Shown here one piece after another: positions 35,113-42,039 of a stretch of DNA of 64,000 nt. This stretch comes from Rhodococcus opacus B4 (GTDB lineage: Bacteria > Actinomycetota > Actinomycetes > Mycobacteriales > Mycobacteriaceae): assembly GCF_000010805.1 (NCBI RefSeq), contig NC_012522.1, forward strand, positions 4,712,001 through 4,776,000, in the 5' to 3' direction. The position numbers were made by a program, and so were the translations under genes. Every line of letters starts with the position of its first letter. Position 1 is the stretch's first letter. Below the pieces are notes generated by a model. The model was given only the letters and a program-made list of their open reading frames with translations. It had not been told where the DNA came from and did not search any database.

Positions 35113-36276
35113 GTGACCGACCCGGCATACATCAAGGATCCCGAGAACTTCCACTCGGACCAGTGGGACCACGCGAGGATTGCGAGCGCCGTCGCCGGCA
35201 TGGACGTCGAACACCTGAGTGGCATCGCGAGAGCCTGGACCGAACTGGGGACGACGGCCCACGACGCGATCGTCGAGTTCAGCGACGCGATCAAGAAGAC
35301 GATCAGCGAGAGCTGGCAGGGGGCTGCCGCGTCGGTGGCCTACAGCGAGACCGAGCGGTACTCGACCTCCGCACCGCAGGCACAGGATCAACTTCACGGA
35401 GTGGCGGCCGCGCTGACCCCGCTGGCGGAGACGGTCGCGTCGCTGCGGTCGCAGGTTCCCGAAACCATCGGCACCGGATTGTGGGACAAGCTGACGCCCT
35501 GGGACACGGACACCGAGGACGAGTACTACCGCCGCGACGGCGAAGCGCGCGAGAAGATGGCCACGATCTTCAACCCGGGACTCGCGACCTCGGACGGCAA
35601 CGTCCCGTCGTTCACGAAACCGGAGAGCATCGTCGATGTGCCTTCGGGTCCGTCCGCGCCCGGCGTCGACTCCAGCGGCGCCCCGACCTCGAGCGATCGG
35701 TTCGGGGGACCGAGCTCCGGGCAGCCGAGTTCCGTCCCCGCGCCCGATAGCGCGGCTCCGGACAGCGACGCCTCCGCCGCGCCCGGTACTCCCGCAGCGG
35801 ACGGCGCGGAGCAGAATGCGGCCACCGCGCCGTCGTCGGCCCCCGGACCGGCGGCGACGGCGCCCGCCTCGGTGACGGGTGATCAGGCACAGAGCCGGTC
35901 GGCGATGCCGCAGGGAACCGATTCGACTTCGGGTGCCGGCTCACGATCCGCGGGTGCGGGTGGAGGTGCCGGAGCGAGCGGATTCGGACTCGGCGGGCCG
36001 GGCAACGCCGGCGGCGCCGGAAGTCGGATGGGCGTCGGAGCCCGGTCGGGCTCGGTACCCGGGGCCGCGGGTGCTGCTGCCGGTGGTCGCGTGGGTGCCG
36101 GGATGCGGGGCACCGGCCCGATGGGCGGCGGAATGATGGGCGGTGCCCCGGGGGCTGCCAGGGGCGGCGGCGAGGACAAGGAACACAAGACGCCCGACTA
36201 CCTGATCACCCTCGACAACGGCAACGAGCTGATCGGCACACTGCCCCTCGTCTCGCCGCCGGTGATCGGTGCATGA
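35113..36276 (+). CDS. PPE-like / WXG-type type VII secretion substrate
   Basis: A 387-residue protein. Residues 1-150 are helical with a WQG turn at 68-70 between two long helices, the hairpin of WXG100/PPE proteins that are exported by type VII (ESX) systems. From about residue 165 to 360 it is Pro, Ala, Ser and Gly-rich and disordered; a short ordered end ([16 protein letters not shown]) follows. The export signal YxxxD/E may be provided by YYRRDGE near residue 140. GTG 35113 follows GGAGGGGG. It is coupled to espG (ATGA overlap). No PE partner and no ESX core gene lie in the window, so export would need an ESX system encoded elsewhere. Confidence 0.72.
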   Translation: MTDPAYIKDPENFHSDQWDHARIASAVAGMDVEHLSGIARAWTELGTTAHDAIVEFSDAIKKTISESWQGAAASVAYSETERYSTSAPQAQDQLHGVAAALTPLAETVASLRSQVPETIGTGLWDKLTPWDTDTEDEYYRRDGEAREKMATIFNPGLATSDGNVPSFTKPESIVDVPSGPSAPGVDSSGAPTSSDRFGGPSSGQPSSVPAPDSAAPDSDASAAPGTPAADGAEQNAATAPSSAPGPAATAPASVTGDQAQSRSAMPQGTDSTSGAGSRSAGAGGGAGASGFGLGGPGNAGGAGSRMGVGARSGSVPGAAGAAAGGRVGAGMRGTGPMGGGMMGGAPGAARGGGEDKEHKTPDYLITLDNGNELIGTLPLVSPPVIGA

Positions 36277-37034
36277 GCATGCGTAATTGGCGGCTGCGTC
36301 CCGAACTGTTCGACGCGCTGTGGGCCGGCACCGGGCAGGACCGCATCCCGTACCCCTTCCGGATCGTGAGCGCACACCCCGGGCTCAACGCCTATGTGGC
36401 CGAGCAGAACCGGGTACGAGAAACCTTCGCAGGTGCCGAGCACGACGACGTGAGGTCGGCGTTGGCAGTGCTCGCCGAGCCCGAAGTGTATGTGGAGATC
36501 TCCGGTACCACCGCGGACGACACACCGATCCGCATCATCGGTGCGCAGCACCGGCAATGGGTTGTGATCGCCTCACAACTCCCCGGCCGGGCACCGCAGA
36601 TCGGCGGAGACGTGGTGATCGGCGCCGGGCACGCCGGACGACTGGGCGCGCAACTGATCGGTGTCATCCCGCAGAACGCCGCCGGCAGGCGCCGGTTCCA
36701 GCGACGGGACGAGGAGGAGTTCGGCTTCTCCCAGGGAATCCTGCAAGAGGTCAATCGGGCGGCTCCTGTCCCGCGACTCGAAAACGCCGTGCAGAAGGGA
36801 TACGCGGGTCGCGGCAAGATCCGAGTATTCCGCGGCCCGCGCTACGGCACCGGCCGCGACGTCGGCGTCATGAGTTGGATCGACATCGCCGGAGACGGTC
36901 GCTACGTGATCGGCCCGCACGATCCCGCCGCCGCGCACCCGGCAGGCCCCGACCAGCTCGTAGCCTCACTCGACACCCTGATCAGGGTCGGTGCTACTCC
37001 TCGCGCAGGGTCGGTCGGCGGCCGCGGTTGGTAG
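36273..37034 (+). CDS. EspG-like type VII secretion chaperone
   Basis: A 253-residue cytosolic protein resembling EspG, the chaperone that binds the tip of PPE proteins and keeps PE-PPE pairs soluble before ESX export. Features are the start NWRLRPELFDALWAGTG, QNRVRETFAG, VEISGTTADDTPIRIIGAQ and the C-terminal GRDVGVMSWIDIAGDGRYVI. The ATG overlaps the stop of the PPE-like gene, which supports a chaperone-substrate pair. Sequence identity to mycobacterial EspG cannot be measured here; the call rests on fold-like wording and context. Confidence 0.75.
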   Translation: MSMRNWRLRPELFDALWAGTGQDRIPYPFRIVSAHPGLNAYVAEQNRVRETFAGAEHDDVRSALAVLAEPEVYVEISGTTADDTPIRIIGAQHRQWVVIASQLPGRAPQIGGDVVIGAGHAGRLGAQLIGVIPQNAAGRRRFQRRDEEEFGFSQGILQEVNRAAPVPRLENAVQKGYAGRGKIRVFRGPRYGTGRDVGVMSWIDIAGDGRYVIGPHDPAAAHPAGPDQLVASLDTLIRVGATPRAGSVGGRGW

Positions 37035-37097
37035 ATTGCCACGCGCCGGCGATTGCACAGGTGGGGACACGGCACGACACACGGAGGGGACACGAAC

Positions 37098-37514
37098 ATG
37101 GCGGGGCCAGAAGCACCGGAAGCCGGTTGGAAGGCATTCACCGAGAACGTCGTCGGGGGAGGCAGGCTCGAACTCGACCCGGACGGGATAGAGCAGTGCA
37201 TCAAGCTGTGCCAGGAGCACGCGGAGGATATGCGTGAATTGGCCAGACGCGCGCGAAACGACCTTCGAGCTCTGGACCTCGGTATCGGCGAAAAAGACAT
37301 CGAATCAGCGAAGGACCTTGCTCGAAAATTTGACGAGAAGGCAATTGGCGGCAGCGAAACCATCGATTCCGGCAATACCGCGGTGGGGTTGTTTCTCGCT
37401 CATGAGGCCTACGCACTCGATATGAAGTCGATGTTCGAGGCGACACTCACGCGGTACCAAGAGCAAGATTCAGCGCTTGCCGGAGACTTGAATCAGTCAG
37501 GACAGCAACTGTGA
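37098..37514 (+). CDS. small helical protein, WXG100-like without the WXG turn
   Basis: A 138-residue, strongly helical and charged protein that I do not recognise by name. Helices cover about 28-55 (DGIEQCIKLCQEHAEDMREL) and 65-135; no WxG motif is present. Similar-sized helical proteins often accompany PPE, EspG and DUF3558 genes in nocardial ESX accessory clusters. ATG 37098 has GGAGGGG about 9 nt upstream. Its stop overlaps the GTG of the lipoprotein gene. From about 37230 the DNA is clearly AT-richer than neighbouring genes, so recent acquisition is possible. Confidence 0.6.
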   Translation: MAGPEAPEAGWKAFTENVVGGGRLELDPDGIEQCIKLCQEHAEDMRELARRARNDLRALDLGIGEKDIESAKDLARKFDEKAIGGSETIDSGNTAVGLFLAHEAYALDMKSMFEATLTRYQEQDSALAGDLNQSGQQL

Positions 37515-38041
37515 TCCATCACCGCAAATGTGTCGGCTCCGTGGCAATTCTCGCCGCAGTCTTAACGCTCAGCGCCTGCAATCAATCAGTCGAGGGTCAG
37601 GCGGGCCAGCAACCGAAACCTGAGATCACGTTCCATCCCTGCGACGGACTCCCGCCCGATGCTATCCGCGCTGTCGGTCTCGATGTGCGGCCGCCGGAAC
37701 GCGATGACACCGACGTCCCAAGCGCCCGCGGCTGTGGGTATTTGTCGAACAATCCAAACTACGGCATCACGATCGCCGCGCGTGCCGAGACGTTTGAAGA
37801 CATCGAGTCGAGCGACCGATTCAACGTCCTGAGAGAGACACAGATCGGCGGGCGGAGTGCGCTGGTGTCGGATTTTCGTGGGGGTAGTGCGTGCACGGTG
37901 TCGGTGGCGATCGAGCCGGGGATTCTCGAGTTCATGATCGGCTATAGCGAGCTGGAGGAGTTCACCACCGTCGAGGCGGCGTGTGATCAGGCGACGAAGG
38001 TGGCGACGTCGCTGGCGCCGTATTTCCCCGACCACCTGTAG
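37511..38041 (+). CDS. DUF3558 family lipoprotein
   Basis: A 176-residue exported lipoprotein. The signal peptide ends in the lipobox LSAC, Cys about residue 23. The mature part has the DUF3558 pattern: FHPCDGLPPDAIRAVGLD, then CGYLSNNPNYGITIAA, a late Cys in GSACTVSV and ACDQATKVA, with four Cys likely forming two disulfides. Function of the family is unknown; it is common in mycobacteria and rhodococci. GTG 37511 overlaps the previous stop (GTGA). It ends 5 bp before the convergent znuB gene. First third of the gene is AT-rich. Confidence 0.85.
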   Translation: MIHHRKCVGSVAILAAVLTLSACNQSVEGQAGQQPKPEITFHPCDGLPPDAIRAVGLDVRPPERDDTDVPSARGCGYLSNNPNYGITIAARAETFEDIESSDRFNVLRETQIGGRSALVSDFRGGSACTVSVAIEPGILEFMIGYSELEEFTTVEAACDQATKVATSLAPYFPDHL

Positions 38042-38046
38042 GCGGC

Positions 38047-38940
38047 TCAGTGTGTGTGAGCGTGCGAGTGGGCGAGGCGTCCGGCGTTTTTGCGTCGTGA
38101 GGAGCCGCTGAGTCTGCAGATGAGGTAGATGATGAACGAGATCGTGGTGACGAAGCTGGACACGGGGACGCCGGGTGCGAGGGACAGCAGGATGCCGCCG
38201 ACGGCGGCGAGTTCGGCGAACACGATGGACAGGATGGTCGCCTTGAGGGGGCTGGCGGTGACGTAGGCGGCGGCTGCGGCAGGGGTGATGAGCAGTGCCA
38301 TGACGAGCAGAGCCCCGACGATCTGCACGCCGAGGGCGGCGGTGATGCCGACGAGGACGGCGAACACGATGGACAGCGCGCGCACCGGGACGCCGCGGGC
38401 CTCGGCGACGTCGGGGTCGGTGCTCGCGAAGAGGAGGGGGCGGTAAATCAGGCCGAGGACCCCGATGACCAGGACGGCGCAGAGCAGCAGCAACTGCAGC
38501 CCGCTGTCTCCGGGGGCGACGATCTGCCCGATCAGCAGCGAGAAACTGGTGCCGGTGCGGCCTTGATACGACCAGATGAACAGCACCGACAGACCGAGCC
38601 CGAACGCCATGATCACGCCGATCACGGAGTCACGGTCGCGGGCCTTCGCGCCGAGGAGTCCGAAGAGGACGGCCGCGACCACGGAACCGGCGATGGCACC
38701 GGCCCCGACGCTGACGCCGATGAGCAGGGCAGCGGATGCGCCGGTCAGGGACAGCTCGCTCGTGCCGTGCACGGCGAACGACATCTGCCTGCTCACGATC
38801 AGCGGTCCGATGGCGCCCGCGAGGAGGCCGAGGATGGCGCCCGCGATCAACGCCTGCTGCACGAAGTCGTATTGCAGGAGGTCGACGGTGGCGGGGACGT
38901 CGAACATGCGTGACATGGCGTCGGTGAATTTGTTGCTCAT
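38047..38940 (-). CDS. znuB: zinc/manganese ABC transporter permease
   Basis: A 297-residue membrane permease of the ABC-3 family with about eight or nine hydrophobic helices. SRQMSFAVHGTSELSLTGAS and ATPASAA-like LLITPAAAAAYVTAS segments are typical of ZnuB/TroC. The C terminus HSHAHTH is His-rich, which may bind the metal. The ATG at 38940 overlaps the ATPase stop (ATGA). It forms one unit with the ATPase and binding protein at 38937-40791. Zinc is the best guess, given the His-rich loop of the binding protein. Confidence 0.9.
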   Translation of the reverse strand: MSNKFTDAMSRMFDVPATVDLLQYDFVQQALIAGAILGLLAGAIGPLIVSRQMSFAVHGTSELSLTGASAALLIGVSVGAGAIAGSVVAAVLFGLLGAKARDRDSVIGVIMAFGLGLSVLFIWSYQGRTGTSFSLLIGQIVAPGDSGLQLLLLCAVLVIGVLGLIYRPLLFASTDPDVAEARGVPVRALSIVFAVLVGITAALGVQIVGALLVMALLITPAAAAAYVTASPLKATILSIVFAELAAVGGILLSLAPGVPVSSFVTTISFIIYLICRLSGSSRRKNAGRLAHSHAHTH

Positions 38941-39815
38941 GCGTGTCCCTCGTCCGTGTGGTGCACGCCCTCGCCGGGGCGGAGGCCGCCCGCGCTGCCG
39001 AGTGCGTCGATGGCGTCGCCGGTGCCGATGACGACGAGGCGGCCGCGTACGTGCAGCACCTCGACGTCGGTGCGGTACAGCTCGGACAGCACCTCCGACG
39101 TCATGACCTCTTCCGGTGTGCCGATGCGGAACTGGCCGTCGACGAGGTACAGCACGCGGTCGACGAGCGGAAGGATCGGGTTGATCTCGTGGGTGACGAA
39201 GAGGACGGCGGTGTCGTGGGTGCGGCGCCGCCGGTCGATGAGGCCGGACACGAGGTTCTGGTTGGCCAGGTCGAGGCTGAGCAGCGGTTCGTCGCACAGC
39301 AGGATCTGCGGGTTGCCGACGAGGGCCTGCGCGATCCGCAGTCGCTGCTGCTCGCCGCCGGACATGGAACCGATCGGTGCGTCCGCGTAGTGCTGGGCGC
39401 CGACTTCGGCGATCGCCGCGTCGACGATGGCCCGGCGACGGCCGCGCCGGAGAAGACCAGTTCCCCACTGGTGGCCGTCGACGCCGAGCCCGACGAGGTC
39501 GCGGCCGCGGAGCGGCAACCCGTCGTCGAGCGACTTCTGCTGGGGGATGTACCCGACGTGCGAATTGCCTTTCCGCGCCGGGGTTCCGGCGATGCGCGCG
39601 GTGCCGGAGCTGAGGGCGAGCTGGCCGAGCAGCACCTTGAGCAGCGACGTCTTGCCCGACCCGTTGGGTCCGAGGACGGCGACGAATTCGCCGGGTTCCA
39701 CGGTGAGGTCGAGGTCCTGCCAGAGTGTGCGTTCGCCGAAGGACAGCCGCGCCCCCGTCAGTTCCAGCGCGGGGACGCGACCGTTGCCGGCGTTCTTCGA
39801 AGTGGGTTCAGTCAC
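38937..39815 (-). CDS. znuC: zinc/manganese ABC transporter ATPase
   Basis: A 292-residue ATPase. Walker A is GPNGSGKTS, the signature SMSGGEQQRLR, Walker B ILLCDEPLLSLD and the switch His occurs in FVTHEINP. RxxIGYxPQ-like HVGYIPQQKSLD is typical of metal-type ABC ATPases. I prefer GTG 39815, which lies 13 bp after the binding-protein stop, over an ATG inside that gene; no strong ribosome site decides this. The tail beyond residue 240 is longer than usual and ends with His-containing VHHTDEGHA. Confidence 0.88.
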   Translation of the reverse strand: MTEPTSKNAGNGRVPALELTGARLSFGERTLWQDLDLTVEPGEFVAVLGPNGSGKTSLLKVLLGQLALSSGTARIAGTPARKGNSHVGYIPQQKSLDDGLPLRGRDLVGLGVDGHQWGTGLLRRGRRRAIVDAAIAEVGAQHYADAPIGSMSGGEQQRLRIAQALVGNPQILLCDEPLLSLDLANQNLVSGLIDRRRRTHDTAVLFVTHEINPILPLVDRVLYLVDGQFRIGTPEEVMTSEVLSELYRTDVEVLHVRGRLVVIGTGDAIDALGSAGGLRPGEGVHHTDEGHA

Positions 39816-39828
39816 AAGCCGATCAGTT

Positions 39829-40791
39829 CTATTGCAGAGCCGCGGCAAGCGACTCGGCGGTATTGGTCTGCCACTGAATGTAGTCCAGGCCTTCGGGCAG
39901 GGTTTCGGTCACCTCGACGACGGGAATGCCCGCCGACTCGGCCGTGGCGCGCACGTCCTGGGTGACCCGGTCCTGGGTCTGCACGTTGTAGACGAGGGCC
40001 TGCACCTGCTTGCCGGTGAGCAGTTGCCGCGTCGCGGCGATGGCGGCGGGTGCGGGATCGTTGCCGTTCTCGATGGCGCTGGTGAAGTCGGGCGGGGTGA
40101 CGTCCTTCAGACCCGCGGACTGGAGCAGGTAGTAGGCGATCGGTTCGGTCTGCGCGACGGGCGCGCCCGGATGCGCTGCGGCGATGCCGTCGGTGATCGC
40201 GGAGATCTGCTCGAGCCGGCCGTGGAAGGTGGCGGCGTTGGCCTTGTACGCGTCGGCGTTGTCGGGGTCGAGCTGTCCGAGTTTGTCGGCGATGGACTGC
40301 GCGGTGGCGTCGACGGTGTCGACGTCGAACCAGACGTGTTCATTGACGTCGCCGTGGTCGTGGTCGTGGCCCTCGTGGGAGTCGCCTTCGCCGGAGTGCT
40401 CTTCTTCGTTCGCGTGCGCGCCGCCCTCGAGGAGGTCGAACGCGTTGACCGTGAGCTGGTCGCTGTTGCCGGTGCCGATGATGTCGTCGACGAAGTGGTC
40501 GTACCCGCCGCCGTTGTAGACGATCAGCGACGCGTCGGTGAGCTTCGCGGCGTCGGTCGGGGTCGCCTCGAAGGAGTGCGGGTCGGAAGACGGCTCGGTG
40601 ATGATCGAGGTGACGTCGACTTTGTCGCCGGCGACGGCCTGGGCGACGCTGCCCCAGACGTTCGTCGACGCGACGACGGTCAGCGTGCCGTCGCCGGTGG
40701 TGTCGGAGCCGCACGCGGTGAGGGTGACGGCCGCGGCGAACGACAGCCCGACGGCCGCCGAGGCGGCACGAAAACCTGGGAAAGCGCGCAC
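39829..40791 (-). CDS. znuA: zinc/manganese ABC transporter substrate-binding lipoprotein
   Basis: A 320-residue cluster-9 metal-binding lipoprotein. A signal peptide leads to the lipobox LTAC. A His/Asp/Glu-rich loop (HSGEGDSHEGHDHDHGD) between the two lobes is typical of zinc-specific ZnuA. Metal ligands probably include His in DPHSFEATP, EHVWFDVDT and the late Asp/Glu. GTG 40791 is chosen because AGGAG lies 7 nt upstream; the frame extends nine codons further. Upstream is a GGAAAC-C-GTTACC near-palindrome and a divergent LacI gene. Confidence 0.92.
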   Translation of the reverse strand: MRAFPGFRAASAAVGLSFAAAVTLTACGSDTTGDGTLTVVASTNVWGSVAQAVAGDKVDVTSIITEPSSDPHSFEATPTDAAKLTDASLIVYNGGGYDHFVDDIIGTGNSDQLTVNAFDLLEGGAHANEEEHSGEGDSHEGHDHDHGDVNEHVWFDVDTVDATAQSIADKLGQLDPDNADAYKANAATFHGRLEQISAITDGIAAAHPGAPVAQTEPIAYYLLQSAGLKDVTPPDFTSAIENGNDPAPAAIAATRQLLTGKQVQALVYNVQTQDRVTQDVRATAESAGIPVVEVTETLPEGLDYIQWQTNTAESLAAALQ

Positions 40792-40829
40792 AGAAAACTC
40801 CTGACAGAAGACGAACACTAAACGCTATT

Positions 40830-40842
40830 GGAAACCGTTACC
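40830..40842. promoter_or_regulatory. GGAAAC-C-GTTACC operator candidate between znuA and lacI
   Basis: The 13-bp near-palindrome (five of six pairs) lies 39 bp upstream of znuA. It loosely resembles an actinobacterial Zur box, but a LacI-family operator is equally possible since that gene is divergent 88 bp away. I cannot decide which. Confidence 0.4.
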
Positions 40843-40929
40843 GTTGCACTTTAGCGGATCGGTCCTGGTAGTGCACTTTCGGTGCAGCCCCGACGAGCCA
40901 GAAGCCGGGCCAGGTACTAACGTCCCCCT

Positions 40930-42018
40930 ATGCCCAGGTCTCGACAGCCACGTCGCCAAGCCACGCTGGCGTCGCTCGCGGCCGAGCTCAATATTTCGCG
41001 AACGACCGTCTCCAACGCCTACAACCGGCCGGATCAACTCTCCGCGGAACTCCGCGACCGGGTGCTGCAGGCGGCGAAGCGCCGCGGCTATCCCGGCCCC
41101 GACCCGGTGGCCCGATCCCTGCGCACCCGTAAGGCCGGCGCCGTCGGACTGCTGCTCACCGAGGCCCTCAGCTATTCCTTCCGCGACCCCGCCGCGATGA
41201 GCTTTCTGTCCGGACTGGCCGAGTCGTGCGAGGCGGCCGGGCAGGGGCTGCTCCTGATTCCCGCGGGGCCGGGACGCGAGGAGGCCGACGCCGCTGCGGT
41301 CGTGCAGCAGGCGGGTGTCGACGGATTCGTCGTGTATTCGGTGGCGGACGACGACCCCTATCTCGCGGCGGTGTGCGAGCGGCACCTGCCGATGGTCGTG
41401 TGCGATCAGCCGCGGGAGATCCCGGGGGCGTCGCTCGTCGGGATCGACGACCGAGGTGCGATGCGCGGTCTCGCCGACTATCTGATCGGCCTCGGCCACC
41501 GCGACATCGGCGTGCTGAGTATGAGGCTGGGGCGCGACCGTTCGGACGGAGTCGCCGACGCCGAGCGTCTGCGGTCACCGAACTTCCACGTGCAGCGCGA
41601 ACGCATCGAGGGGGTGCGCGACGCGATGGCGGACGCCGGCCTGGACCCTGCCACCCTCACCGTGATCGAACGCTTCGAGCACACCGCGAAGTCGGGGCAT
41701 GCCGGGGCCGCGCAGGCACTCGGGGTGAATCCGCGGATCACCGCGCTCGTGTGCACCACCGACGTCCTTGCCCTGGGCGCCCTGGATTGGGCGCGCTGGC
41801 AGGGCATCGACGTGCCCGCACAGCTGTCGGTCACGGGGTTCGACGGCGTCGACGACGCCCTGCGCGAGGGTCTGACGACCGTCCGGCAACCGCAGGAGGA
41901 GAAGGGGCGCCGGGCGGGCGCCCTTCTCATGTCCCCGTCGCACTCCGGTGTCGCGACCGTCGAGATGCTCGAGACCGAACTGCTGCGCGGCACGACCGCC
42001 GGGCCGGCCAGACGCTGA
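40930..42018 (+). CDS. LacI family transcriptional regulator
   Basis: A 362-residue regulator. The N-terminal helix-turn-helix and hinge read TLASLAAELNISRTTVSNAY and VARSLRTRKAGAVG; the periplasmic-binding-protein-like effector domain covers about 65-355 (VDGFVVYSVADDDPY, TALVCTTDVLALGALDWAR, LSVTGFDGVDDA). The ligand is probably a sugar or nucleoside, but no sugar operon is adjacent. It diverges from znuA and is convergent with the trehalose-phosphatase fusion, so it may control the latter's neighbourhood or itself. ATG 40930 gives the standard N terminus. Confidence 0.9.
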   Translation: MPRSRQPRRQATLASLAAELNISRTTVSNAYNRPDQLSAELRDRVLQAAKRRGYPGPDPVARSLRTRKAGAVGLLLTEALSYSFRDPAAMSFLSGLAESCEAAGQGLLLIPAGPGREEADAAAVVQQAGVDGFVVYSVADDDPYLAAVCERHLPMVVCDQPREIPGASLVGIDDRGAMRGLADYLIGLGHRDIGVLSMRLGRDRSDGVADAERLRSPNFHVQRERIEGVRDAMADAGLDPATLTVIERFEHTAKSGHAGAAQALGVNPRITALVCTTDVLALGALDWARWQGIDVPAQLSVTGFDGVDDALREGLTTVRQPQEEKGRRAGALLMSPSHSGVATVEMLETELLRGTTAGPARR

Positions 42019-42039
42019 CCGGCCCGAGGCCCAGGGGCT

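Noticed and set aside
40830-40842. A confident Zur box
   Set aside because: The match to known Zur sites is loose and a LacI-type gene shares the gap, so I list it only as an operator candidate.
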